Assembly: GCA_013329615.1 (NCBI GenBank)
Contig: DUKA01000151.1
Location: 1-6,732, forward strand
DNA: 6,732 nucleotides
DNA from: Candidatus Bathyarchaeota archaeon
GTDB lineage: Archaea > Thermoproteota > Bathyarchaeia > TCS64
Direction: 5' to 3'
The translations under genes were made by a program, and so were the position numbers. Under the pieces are notes generated by a model. The model saw nothing but the letters and a program-made list of their open reading frames with translations, did no database searches and was not told where the DNA came from. Positions 1 to 5,943 of this stretch are shown here, in pieces. Position 1 is the first letter of the stretch. Each line of letters opens with the position of its first letter.

Positions 1-41
1 AATTAATACCTTTTATCGATCTGTTTCCTGAATCCCTGATT
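1..41. other. AT-rich intergenic edge
   Basis: This AT-rich stretch lies upstream of the first gene's TATA box and contains a TTTT run at 11-14. The run could be the tail of a transcript from a gene left of the window, but no coding frame or hairpin supports that. Nothing else is recognisable here. Confidence 0.3.
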
Positions 42-50
42 CTTATATTT
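42..50 (+). promoter_or_regulatory. TATA box for leaderless gene at 73
   Basis: The sequence CTTATATTT is centred near 46, about 27 bp before the ATG at 73. That is the usual archaeal distance from TATA box to transcription start. No Shine-Dalgarno-like motif lies between them (51-72), so the transcript probably begins at or within a few bases of the start codon. This is inferred from spacing alone. Confidence 0.5.
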
Positions 51-72
51 CCGTATTCCAAGCCTCGTCTTG

Positions 73-381
73 ATGTCGAAGAAAAAGACCGTCGAGGTCA
101 GGGGCGCGAGGTACGTTGTCCGCGGGCTGACCTTCGACGAGTTGGTAAAACTGGGTTCGGCTGACGCGGATGGGAAGGAGAGCCACACGGTCGTGGCGGA
201 GGTGCTCGGCAGATGCCTAGTGGAACCCAAGATGAAGAACGAGGACATAGCGAGGCTGGACGACAAGACCCTCGTAACGTTGGTGGCGGAGGTTCTCGAC
301 CTAGCGAAGAGCGGGATGATGGAGATGGTCTTCGTCCCTATGCCCCCAGACAAGGGGCCGCCCCGCGACATGATAGCCTGA
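73..381 (+). CDS. small protein resembling a phage tail-assembly chaperone
   Basis: The product is a 102-residue soluble protein of unknown function. A TTG lies immediately before the ATG at 73, but ATG is preferred because the TATA box fits a leaderless start there. The layout is a basic N-terminus, a short beta-like segment (residues 7-17, VEVRGARYVVR), the phrase LTFDELVKL (19-27), a helix containing CLVEPKM (48-54) followed by EDIARLDDKTL (57-67), a second helix (68-80), and a Pro-rich tail (86-102). From memory, 'LTFxEL ... LVEPK ... eDI..L' is the pattern of small tail-assembly chaperones of siphoviruses and myoviruses. No capsid, tape-measure or integrase gene is nearby, so this could be a lone provirus remnant, a domesticated gene or a chance resemblance. 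Its stop lies 1 nt from the stop of the convergent deacetylase. Coding status is fairly certain; the family call is tentative. Confidence 0.6.
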   Translation: MSKKKTVEVRGARYVVRGLTFDELVKLGSADADGKESHTVVAEVLGRCLVEPKMKNEDIARLDDKTLVTLVAEVLDLAKSGMMEMVFVPMPPDKGPPRDMIA

Positions 382-382
382 G

Positions 383-1165
383 CTACTTGAGCTTCTTCCT
401 CGCCCAGTCGGCGAGCTCCTTGCCCATGGGGAACCAAACATCCCCGCCAGCCTTCGCCTCGGAGACGAGCCTTTCGAGTATCTTGAGGCGACTGAGCTTG
501 CCAATGCACTCGGGGTGACACGTGAGACCAAAGTATAGACCCGCCTCGTGGATAGCCTCCCACTCCGGCTTCCAAAGCTGGTAGACCTGCTCAGGTGCGC
601 TCCTATCCATCTCAAAGTGTGTCCAATCGTCGAGGAGCCACTCGACGGGGAGCTCTATCAGCCCCGTGGACTTGCCCTTGTGCTCGAGCATATAGGGCAT
701 GTCGTCGTCCATCATGTTGCTGCTATACTTGAAGCCTAGGCGCTTCATATGGTTGATGCTGCGGTCGCCGAACATCCAATAGGGGGCGCGGTAGCCCTCC
801 GGTTTGACTCCGACGCGCTCCAGCGCAGCCATGCTCCTCTCCCAGACCTCTGCCTCCTTCTCGGCTGTGAGGTCGGTCATCTTCTCGTGTGCGTAGCTGT
901 GCGCCCCAACCTCGTGCCCCCTGCTCAGTATCTCCTTGACCGATTCGGGGTGGTTGTCACACGTCCAGCCTGGGGTGAAGAACGTCGTCTTCAACTCGAA
1001 CCTGTCGAGGAGGTCGAGTATCCTCGGGATCGCCACGCGTGGCGCGTACCTTCCCTTACTCAGTGACGAAAGGTCATCCGGGGTCTTCCACGTCTCCGCG
1101 CTCGACGCGTCGTAGTCGAAGCTCAGGAAGAAGCAGCTCCTGTATCCCTTTGGCCAGAATCCCAT
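383..1165 (-). CDS. polysaccharide deacetylase family protein (CE4/NodB-like)
   Basis: This is a 260-residue metal-dependent amide hydrolase of the NodB-homology family, probably cytosolic because no signal peptide or TM segment is visible. The motifs appear in order: SFDYD (15-19, catalytic Asp and metal Asp), HSYAH (89-93, metal-binding His pair), RAPYW (126-130), LTCHPE (214-219, catalytic His) and a C-terminal VWFPMGKELADW (243-254). The order, length and FDYD variant fit the PuuE/HP0310-like branch better than secreted chitin deacetylases. The substrate is unknown: an N-acetylated sugar of surface glycans or a small cyclic amide are both possible. The frame stays open to 1363, but residues added upstream are low-complexity and overlap the divergent gene. 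The ATG at 1165 has GGTG at 1171-1174 with a 5-nt spacer, and MGFWPKGYR is a typical family start. Family call sure; substrate not. Confidence 0.9.
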   Translation of the reverse strand: MGFWPKGYRSCFFLSFDYDASSAETWKTPDDLSSLSKGRYAPRVAIPRILDLLDRFELKTTFFTPGWTCDNHPESVKEILSRGHEVGAHSYAHEKMTDLTAEKEAEVWERSMAALERVGVKPEGYRAPYWMFGDRSINHMKRLGFKYSSNMMDDDMPYMLEHKGKSTGLIELPVEWLLDDWTHFEMDRSAPEQVYQLWKPEWEAIHEAGLYFGLTCHPECIGKLSRLKILERLVSEAKAGGDVWFPMGKELADWARKKLK

Positions 1166-1257
1166 CAATACACCGGGGAGCATAAGCAGATGAATGTGGA
1201 TTTGAAACCTTCGACACATGGAAACCCTCAATTCCCCCGCGCCGGGAGAGGAGTGGG
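1166..1257. promoter_or_regulatory. divergent intergenic region, deacetylase / nuclease
   Basis: These 92 bp separate two divergent starts and must hold both promoters. The rightward gene has an AGGAG Shine-Dalgarno at 1249-1253, 4 nt before its ATG at 1258. The leftward gene has GGTG at 1171-1174 on the minus strand. No convincing TATA box stands out on either strand. A weak AT-rich candidate, TTTCAAAT read leftward near 1199-1206, sits about 36 bp before the deacetylase start. Confidence 0.45.
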
Positions 1258-2028
1258 ATGGCAAACAGCGCCTCCCTCCGCTTCCTGCTGGCGCGTCTGC
1301 TGGCGTTAACAAACGGGGAAGCGGTAGAGATCGAGGCGTTGCGTGGCTCACTGCGCATAACATCCGAAACCTTCAACGCCCTGCTACAGCAACTCGCCGA
1401 CGATGGGCTGGTATCCATGCAGGGGAAGATGATCTCGTTGGGGCTGGGTCAACGACTTGACGTCGCGATGAGGGCGGTGGAGGCGGGCGCCGACACCGAG
1501 GCGGTGAGCAGAAGCCTCGGTTGGCTCGAGTTCGAGGAGCTCTCCGCCAAGGTGTTCGAGGCGAACGGCTTCCGCGTCCTCCGCCGCTTCAGGTTTACCG
1601 CCGAGGGTAGGCGGTGGGAGCTCGACCTGCTCGCCATCCGAGCCCCTTACCTCGTCTGTGGTGAGTGCAAGCACTGGGGAAAGGGCATAGGGAACCAGAC
1701 CGCTAGGGGAATCATAGAAACGCACCTCGAGAAGACCGAGGTGTTCACGAGGCACATCGAGGGGCTCAGGGAAAGGATCTGTATCTGCGGCTGGTCGAAG
1801 GCGGTCATCGTCCCAATGGCACTGACCCTCTCAGCCACCCCCATGGAGATCTACCGGCGCGTCCCATCCGTCTCCGTCCTCGCCCTCCCCCGCTTCATAA
1901 ACGAGTTCGACGGACAACTCGAACGCCTAGCCAACTGGAAAACAGAGCTTCAACCGATGAAACCCGAGAAAAAACAGACCAAGCTAAAGAAGAGGGTCAG
2001 CGACTCCAAGCGAGCTCGCCGTTTATGA
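1258..2028 (+). CDS. winged-helix / PD-(D/E)xK nuclease (Mrr-like restriction endonuclease family)
   Basis: The product is a 256-residue predicted DNA-binding endonuclease. Residues 1-65 look like a winged helix (RFLLARLLALTNG, then a helix pair ending LLQQLADDGLVSMQGKMISL). A linker helix follows (66-88). The catalytic core starts at FEELSAKVFEANGF (92-105) and carries WELDLLAI (120-127, Asp123) and GECKHW (135-140, Glu136 and Lys138). These form the D...E-x-K active site of Mrr_cat-like nucleases. Two cysteine pairs, C134/C137 around the active-site strand and C175/C177, could bind a metal. The last 22 residues are strongly basic (KPEKKQTKLKK...), which suits nucleic-acid contact. No methyltransferase or specificity subunit is nearby, so a restriction role is unproven; DNA repair is an alternative. 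The start is fixed by the AGGAG site. The last 32 nt overlap the convergent amidohydrolase. Confidence 0.82.
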   Translation: MANSASLRFLLARLLALTNGEAVEIEALRGSLRITSETFNALLQQLADDGLVSMQGKMISLGLGQRLDVAMRAVEAGADTEAVSRSLGWLEFEELSAKVFEANGFRVLRRFRFTAEGRRWELDLLAIRAPYLVCGECKHWGKGIGNQTARGIIETHLEKTEVFTRHIEGLRERICICGWSKAVIVPMALTLSATPMEIYRRVPSVSVLALPRFINEFDGQLERLANWKTELQPMKPEKKQTKLKKRVSDSKRARRL

Positions 2029-3172
2029 TGACCTTCTCGACCTTCGTCTTGAGTTCGAGCGGGTCGCCACTGAGGATGCGTATGTCGGCGTCCTTGCCCT
2101 TCTCGAGGCTGCCGACGCGGTCGCCGACGCCGATGATCTTTGCGGGGTTTATCGTTATCGCTTTAAGTGCCTCCTCGTAAGGCAATCCCTCGCGGCAAGC
2201 CAAGCCGGCGCAGATGGGTAGAAATGCGATTGTGCTGCCCACGGCGTCGGTCTGTATGGCGAAGAAGACACCCGCATCGTAGAGTACCTTCGGCGTCTCG
2301 AAGTTGAGCTCCCTCATCTCCCACTTCCCGCGTGCCGTGAGGCTCGGACCCCATACCGCTGGTACCTTCTTACCAGCGAGCCACTTCGCGACCCTATGCC
2401 CCTCCGTGGCGTGCTCCCAACTCATCTCGAGGCCGAACTCCTCGCATATCCTGACCGCCGTGGCGACATCGTCCGCCCTGTGGGCGTGCGCCCTGAGGGG
2501 TATCTGCTTCTTGACCACGGGGAGAAGCGCCTCGAGACGCGGGTCCCGCTCCGGCATCTTGATGGGATCCTTCTGCGTCGTCGCGGACTCCTTCTTCTCG
2601 GCGTAGAGGAGTGCCTTGTTGAGCCACTCCCTGAGGAGGGCGGCCACGCCCATGCGTGTGCTCGGCATCTTCTTCAATTCCACGCCGTAGACACGTCTCG
2701 GGTTTTCGCCGAAGGCGACCTTCATCCCCGACGGGTTCTTGAGTATCATCTCGTCGACCGTGACCTTGGGCGCGGTCTTGACGACGACGCCGGTGCCGCC
2801 GATGACGTTGGCGCTACCCGGGAGTATCTGAGCCGTCGTGACTCCGGTCACTAGCGCCGCTTCAAGGCCCGTCTCGTCGGCGTTCGCCTTGATGCCGTCG
2901 ATCGCCCTCATGTGAGGCGTGATGGGCTCGGTCATCTCGTTGCCGTCGCTGCCGTACCACCCAACGGACTCCTCCCAGATGCCTATGTGGCAGTGGGCTT
3001 CGACGAGGCCCGGCATGACCACCTTCCTGTTCGCGTTTATGACCTTGGCGTCGGATGGGATCTTCACGTCCTTGCCGATCGCCTTGATCTTGCCGTTATC
3101 GATCAGTACAACGCCGCCGTCGATGACGCCGTTCGTGATCGTCAGAACCTTTCCACCCTTGATCGCTAACAT
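1997..3172 (-). CDS. metal-dependent amidohydrolase (imidazolonepropionase-like, COG1228 type)
   Basis: This is a 391-residue cytosolic hydrolase of the amidohydrolase superfamily, at full family length. It starts with the small beta domain (IKGGKVLTITNG, 4-15) and enters the barrel at MPGLVEAHCHIG (53-64), where H60 and H62 are the HxH metal ligands. Further barrel-end motifs are GMKVAFGENPRRVYG (149-163), RAHAHRADD (227-235, H229/H231), WEHATEGH (252-259, H254) and IQTD (306-309, catalytic Asp309). It closes with ITINPAKIIGVGDRVGSLEKGKDADI (339-364, cited by position), the usual C-terminal signature. Relatives I recall often have His-Pro after the catalytic Asp; here it is Ala-Val. The substrate is unknown: imidazolonepropionase-like, cyclic-imide or dipeptide hydrolysis are all seen in the group. 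No histidine-degradation genes are nearby, so hutI is not assigned. The ATG at 3172 fits the family start and the promoter upstream. Confidence 0.9.
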   Translation of the reverse strand: MLAIKGGKVLTITNGVIDGGVVLIDNGKIKAIGKDVKIPSDAKVINANRKVVMPGLVEAHCHIGIWEESVGWYGSDGNEMTEPITPHMRAIDGIKANADETGLEAALVTGVTTAQILPGSANVIGGTGVVVKTAPKVTVDEMILKNPSGMKVAFGENPRRVYGVELKKMPSTRMGVAALLREWLNKALLYAEKKESATTQKDPIKMPERDPRLEALLPVVKKQIPLRAHAHRADDVATAVRICEEFGLEMSWEHATEGHRVAKWLAGKKVPAVWGPSLTARGKWEMRELNFETPKVLYDAGVFFAIQTDAVGSTIAFLPICAGLACREGLPYEEALKAITINPAKIIGVGDRVGSLEKGKDADIRILSGDPLELKTKVEKVIINGELAWSR

Positions 3173-3198
3173 CTGATTCCCTGAAACTAATACTAAAT

Positions 3199-3206
3199 GC
3201 TATAAG
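3199..3206 (-). promoter_or_regulatory. TATA box for the amidohydrolase gene
   Basis: Read leftward this is CTTATAGC, centred about 30 bp before the ATG at 3172. That predicts a transcript start near 3177 and a very short or absent leader. An AGGG motif further upstream of the ATG would then lie at or outside the message, so leaderless initiation is the simpler reading. Based on spacing only. Confidence 0.45.
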
Positions 3207-3226
3207 AGTTTTAGCCAAACACCGAG

Positions 3227-3236
3227 TATATTTAAG
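3227..3236 (+). promoter_or_regulatory. TATA box for the gene at 3283
   Basis: TATATTTAAG is the best archaeal TATA match in the window. It predicts a start near 3257 and a leader of about 25 nt. That leader contains GGGTG (3272-3276), a Shine-Dalgarno match 6 nt before the ATG. Together with the leftward box at 3199-3206 it makes 3173-3282 a compact divergent promoter region, where a bound regulator could affect both genes; no operator repeat is evident. Confidence 0.6.
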
Positions 3237-3282
3237 TAAAATTAATAGTAAGAGCTTCCCAAGACTTTTCCGGGTGTAAAAA

Positions 3283-3759
3283 ATGCGAAGTTACATCAAA
3301 ATATACGGCCCACCGGTCTACGACGCGTTGAAGTCACTGGAGAAACTGGCTATTGATGTTCCTCAGGTCTGCACAATGGATCCGCTGATCCAGCAACTCT
3401 ACGTCGACGACGTAGGCGGGTGGAGCGGCCCCGAGTCGGGGCCGTCGACAAGCGACGCCAAAGCAATGGAGTACTTTGTACCCCTCAAGAGGAACATCGG
3501 CCCCGAGAGGTGCGGAAAGATCATCAGCAAGTACGAAGAGAAGCTCGGCGGCTCCGACTTTTTCTTCGAGTGGTTCAAGAATCCGACGATGGACGAGTTA
3601 AATGATCTCATAAAGATGATAGATAAGTCGCTTGCACAACTCGAATGCAAGTACACTATAACCTCAAAAATAATACCTCTAGCCTCTAGGCGTTTTTTAA
3701 AAAAATGGGAAAATGGGGTTAGGATTTACTGCTTCTTGTTCTTCTGCATGAGGTCGTAG
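3283..3759 (+). CDS. archaeal conserved hypothetical protein, 3' end probably frameshifted
   Basis: The open frame gives 158 residues; I do not know a function. A strong TATA box and a GGGTG site 6 nt upstream support the start. The body (1-129) looks like a soluble alpha/beta domain. It has an N-terminal YIKIYGPPVYDALKSLEKLA (4-23), a Gly/Pro/Ser-rich loop (44-57), IGPERCGKIISKYEEKLG (72-89), an aromatic strand DFFFEWFK (92-99), a helix PTMDELNDLIKMIDKSLAQL (101-120) and a closing strand CKYTITSK (122-129). From residue 130 the quality changes: the frame runs through AT-rich DNA with T6 and A7 tracts and then through the 3' end of the opposite gene, giving an uncharacteristic tail. One A fewer in the A5 run at 3666-3670 would place TAA directly after K129. 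I judge 129 residues the ancestral length. The family resemblance to thermoproteotal hypotheticals is from memory and uncertain. Confidence 0.7.
   Translation: MRSYIKIYGPPVYDALKSLEKLAIDVPQVCTMDPLIQQLYVDDVGGWSGPESGPSTSDAKAMEYFVPLKRNIGPERCGKIISKYEEKLGGSDFFFEWFKNPTMDELNDLIKMIDKSLAQLECKYTITSKIIPLASRRFLKKWENGVRIYCFLFFCMRS
3693..3705. terminator. bidirectional oligo-T terminator (T6 followed by A7)
   Basis: TTTTTT on the plus strand is followed directly by AAAAAAA, so each strand shows a T-run in the direction of transcription reaching it. Archaeal RNA polymerase stops at such runs without a hairpin. The site serves the rightward gene if that gene ends near 3673, and the leftward membrane operon, whose last stop codon is at 3726-3728. 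In the open frame as given, the tract lies inside the rightward coding region, which is one reason to doubt that 3' end. Confidence 0.6.
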
Positions 3760-4451
3760 CCGATCATCGTCGCCAGCATTATGAGGGCGATGACGAAGAA
3801 GGCCGGCTTCGCCTCGGCGGGGTTCGGGGTCATGCCCAGCAGGTACTGCGCGCGTCCGATGAACATGCTGTACCTGGTGAGTATCGTGTATCCGAAGCCT
3901 GCACCGAATCCGGCCATCATCGTGTACCTTGCGACCCTGTCTATGATCTTCATGGGCGCGGAGTCTCTGTAGCTTCCGGTGAACCAGAAGTATAGGACGA
4001 CGCATGGCACCATTATGAAGATGCAGATGTTGTTGAATGTTTTCATCAGGTCGTTCGCGACCCAGAGGTTAAGCTTCGCCTGTGCGATAATCTGCGTCGT
4101 GAACTGGGCGAAGATGACCGTCCTGAGCGCCGCGCCGATGCCCGTGCCGACGATGATGGCTAGTGGCCAGCGGTAGAGGTAGAAGTACTGCTTCGTGAAG
4201 CGGAAGTACCAGAGCAGCCCCACCAGTATGGCGAGGACGTAGCCGATCATCATTATCGATGATGATGACCACTGCCCTGCCCACTGGTCGCGGACATACT
4301 TCATGTCGAGGGCGACCTGGTATCCCACGGCTAGGCCGAGGAATACCGATTCAGCGAAGCGATACCACGGGTTCTCCTTGTATAGTATGGTGTAGATGGC
4401 GAGCGTGAAGAAGACCGCCGAGTATACTCCGAGAAGCGCCATTAGTTCCAT
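3726..4451 (-). CDS. uncharacterised 7-TM membrane protein, last gene of operon
   Basis: The product is a 241-residue polytopic membrane protein. Hydrophobic segments lie at about 3-23, 33-50, 66-83, 95-114, 140-157, 176-193 and 215-234. Basic residues cluster in loops 1-2 (KENPWYR), 3-4 (RFTKQYFYLYR), 5-6 (YRDSAPMKIIDRVAR) and the C-terminus (QKNKKQ). This gives a consistent N-out, C-in seven-helix topology. The first loop and second helix, NPWYRFAESVFLGLAVGY (27-44), look like the family signature, and I recall similar phrases in bacterial uncharacterised membrane proteins. Gly-rich helices 4 and 6 (GTGIGAALR, GFGAGFGY) suit tight helix packing. No catalytic or transporter motif is visible. 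Its ATG overlaps the stop of the preceding gene by one base, with GGGGGAAG further upstream as a weak ribosome site. A structural partner or channel subunit is possible but unproven. Confidence 0.82.
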   Translation of the reverse strand: MELMALLGVYSAVFFTLAIYTILYKENPWYRFAESVFLGLAVGYQVALDMKYVRDQWAGQWSSSSIMMIGYVLAILVGLLWYFRFTKQYFYLYRWPLAIIVGTGIGAALRTVIFAQFTTQIIAQAKLNLWVANDLMKTFNNICIFIMVPCVVLYFWFTGSYRDSAPMKIIDRVARYTMMAGFGAGFGYTILTRYSMFIGRAQYLLGMTPNPAEAKPAFFVIALIMLATMIGYDLMQKNKKQ

Positions 4452-5281
4452 TATGACTTCTTCCCCCTGTTGACGAAGTAGCCGATGTTACCAAGCACTA
4501 CCAGAGCGACGACGAGTATGTGACTCATTGAGACGGCGTCTACGCCGGCGATGGCGAGGCCCTTCCTGTTGATCAGGAGTTCATACTCTGCGCTCGACGT
4601 TAGGCCGGGCAGCAGTGCGCTGAGTTGTCCTGACTGGAGGAACGGCGCCATTCCTGGGGCGGAGACTCCGATGCAGCCGACGACGATGGGTGTCTTGTAT
4701 GGTTCATTCCATTGACGTAGCCACTCGGTTAATCCGGGCGTACCTGTCTCGATGCTGATGATTAGATCAACATCCGCCGCGCTGTTTACGTTCTGCATTA
4801 TGGGGAACTCGCTGAGGTTCTTTCCTTGGATGTAGTCCTTGGCGACCGCCTTCCTCATGTCGTCACCGAACGCCCTCATGGCTGGCTCGCTCCCCGGGAT
4901 GTAGCCGAGGTTGATCCAGTCCACGCCGTAGGTCTTGCCATAGGTGGTCGGGTCCATCTGGTTGAGGAGCTGCGTGAATACGAGCGGTCCCTCAGCCCAG
5001 AAGCTCACGACGATGATCTTGACGTTCTTGCTCCATAGCTGGTGCATGGTCCCTAGTGTCATCGGGAAGAGCTCGGGCATACCGGATGTACCGTACATTG
5101 GGGCGAAGACGACGACGCTGCCGTCTGGGATGTCACTGATTGCCTTGTACCATTGCTGTGACTCCTTGTTGATCGGCACTGGTAGGCCGAGAGGGAACAT
5201 GAGCGGTAACAGGACGAAGATCCAGGAGAGCAGATAGACCCAGCGTCTATCTAGGTTCTCGAACTTGTCAAAGAACGACAT
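4451..5281 (-). CDS. membrane-anchored protein with extracytoplasmic alpha/beta domain, partner of DUF6754 protein
   Basis: The product is 276 residues, with one TM helix near each end (about 16-35 and 252-270) around a domain of roughly 210 residues. The charged N-terminus (DKFENLDRR) and the C-terminal NRGKKS are both likely cytoplasmic, placing the domain outside. The domain alternates strands and helices: SVVVFAPMY (55-63), VKIIVVSFW (87-95), WINLGYIPGSEPAMR (122-136), VDLIISIETGTPGL (171-184), TPIVVGCIGVSAPGMAPFLQ (197-216) and the C-terminal signature SGQLSALLPGLTSSAEYELL (217-236). From memory, APxxxPxLQSGQLxxLL..G..xxAEYE recurs in uncharacterised bacterial proteins. The last part resembles the equivalent region of the DUF6754 protein in this operon. 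No known active site is recognised. It overlaps its upstream neighbour by one base (TAATG), with GGGGAGG about 9 nt before the ATG. Function unknown; a ligand-binding or scaffold role is conceivable. Confidence 0.82.
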   Translation of the reverse strand: MSFFDKFENLDRRWVYLLSWIFVLLPLMFPLGLPVPINKESQQWYKAISDIPDGSVVVFAPMYGTSGMPELFPMTLGTMHQLWSKNVKIIVVSFWAEGPLVFTQLLNQMDPTTYGKTYGVDWINLGYIPGSEPAMRAFGDDMRKAVAKDYIQGKNLSEFPIMQNVNSAADVDLIISIETGTPGLTEWLRQWNEPYKTPIVVGCIGVSAPGMAPFLQSGQLSALLPGLTSSAEYELLINRKGLAIAGVDAVSMSHILVVALVVLGNIGYFVNRGKKS

Positions 5282-5934
5282 TAGTCGCCGCCTCCCCTAA
5301 GGTAGCCGCGCTCGATGCCCATCAGCGTCCTGACGGCAAGGGCGATGGCTCCCAGCGCTGCGCCGATAGTTACAGCCCTGTTCGTCGCCATGTTGGGTAT
5401 GTCGTAGATCCACTGTCCGATCGTCCTGAAGCCTGGCCACGACGCCGTGAATATGGGCGCGTTATACATGACCATGGCTAGGCCGGCCACTAGGACTATG
5501 GTTGCCTCGATGTTCTTAGCTCTGAAGGCGCGGTAAGCAGCCGAGGTGATGAAGAAGGCGATGATGCCGTACATTGTGCCCGAGAGCGGCGTCTGGCCAT
5601 ACGTGAATAGCCAGTTGTACACCGCGTTTGTCGTCCCGAGGCCGATCTCCTTGATGGGAAGACCCGCTATCGACATGACGACTGTGCAGACGATGACGAC
5701 TATGCTAAAGTACCATCCCTTGCCCCTCTTCTGGACCGCCTTGCCGTGGACCTGCATTAGGCTGAGAGGCCCGATGAATGTGGCCCACGCGACGATGAGG
5801 AGAACCCAGAGGTTGACGGTGTTCGCCGTGTCGTTGATTACTGGTATATCGATGTAGTATGGGATGACCTGCAGCAGAGTGCAGATAATCGTGAGGACGA
5901 TGGGTATCTCGATTCTTCTAAGTACGTTACTCAT
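5281..5934 (-). CDS. uncharacterised 6-TM membrane protein of the DUF6754 operon
   Basis: The product is a 217-residue polytopic protein. Hydrophobic helices lie at about 11-29, 41-60, 75-92, 119-134, 143-161 and 186-205. Basic residues in the N-terminus (LRRIE), loop 2-3 (HGKAVQKRGKGW), loop 4-5 (YRAFRAKNIE) and the C-terminus (GIERGYLR) give N-in, C-in topology with six helices. Two stretches look like family signatures: GTMYGIIAFFITSAAYRAFR (119-138), and PNMATNRAVTIGAALGAIAL (180-199) followed by RTLMGIERGYL (202-212). I recall close versions of both in bacterial uncharacterised membrane proteins, so this family probably spans both domains. The long outer loop 5-6 (162-185) is rich in Trp and Gly. 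Translation is coupled: GGTGA at 5939-5943 overlaps the upstream TGA and lies 4 nt before the ATG. No enzymatic motif is visible. Confidence 0.82.
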   Translation of the reverse strand: MSNVLRRIEIPIVLTIICTLLQVIPYYIDIPVINDTANTVNLWVLLIVAWATFIGPLSLMQVHGKAVQKRGKGWYFSIVVIVCTVVMSIAGLPIKEIGLGTTNAVYNWLFTYGQTPLSGTMYGIIAFFITSAAYRAFRAKNIEATIVLVAGLAMVMYNAPIFTASWPGFRTIGQWIYDIPNMATNRAVTIGAALGAIALAVRTLMGIERGYLRGGGD

Positions 5935-5938
5935 AGTA

Positions 5939-5943
5939 TCACC
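5939..5943 (-). promoter_or_regulatory. GGTGA ribosome binding site overlapping the upstream stop codon
   Basis: Read leftward, GGTGA ends in the TGA stop of the DUF6754 gene and is followed by a 4-nt spacer and ATG. It matches the archaeal 16S anti-Shine-Dalgarno and fixes the start of the 6-TM gene at 5934. It implies that a ribosome terminating on the first gene can reinitiate on the second. Confidence 0.7.

Noticed and set aside
3..575. 190-codon open frame on the minus strand
   Set aside because: It runs antisense to the small chaperone-like gene and in a wrong frame of the deacetylase, with low-complexity Ser/Arg-rich translation and no motif. It is a shadow of GC-rich coding DNA.
1166..1363. 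66-codon upstream extension of the deacetylase frame
   Set aside because: It is Pro/Ser/Arg-rich with no family similarity, overlaps the 5' end and ribosome site of the divergent nuclease gene, and the ATG at 1165 has its own GGTG and a typical family N-terminus.
1258..2028. Restriction-modification system
   Set aside because: No methyltransferase or specificity gene is visible on either side, and the neighbours are metabolic hydrolases on the opposite strand, so only a nuclease call is supported.
1997..3172. Specific assignment as hutI imidazolonepropionase
   Set aside because: The family resemblance is general, and no histidine-degradation genes accompany it.
3676..3689. Tandem CCTCTAG repeat before the T6 tract
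   Set aside because: Two 7-bp copies do not form a terminator stem or any array. They are too short to be an attachment site or CRISPR and may be chance in a non-coding gap.
4247..4268. Imperfect palindrome around ATCGAT with ATCATC/GATGAT arms
   Set aside because: It lies inside the 7-TM gene and is explained by the codons for a serine run followed by Ile-Met-Met (residues 61-68); no partner copy or regulatory context was found.
4451..5281. Secreted solute-binding protein with cleavable signal peptide
   Set aside because: The C-terminus has a second TM helix followed by NRGKKS, no lipobox is present, and no ABC permease or ATPase is nearby; an anchored complex subunit fits better.
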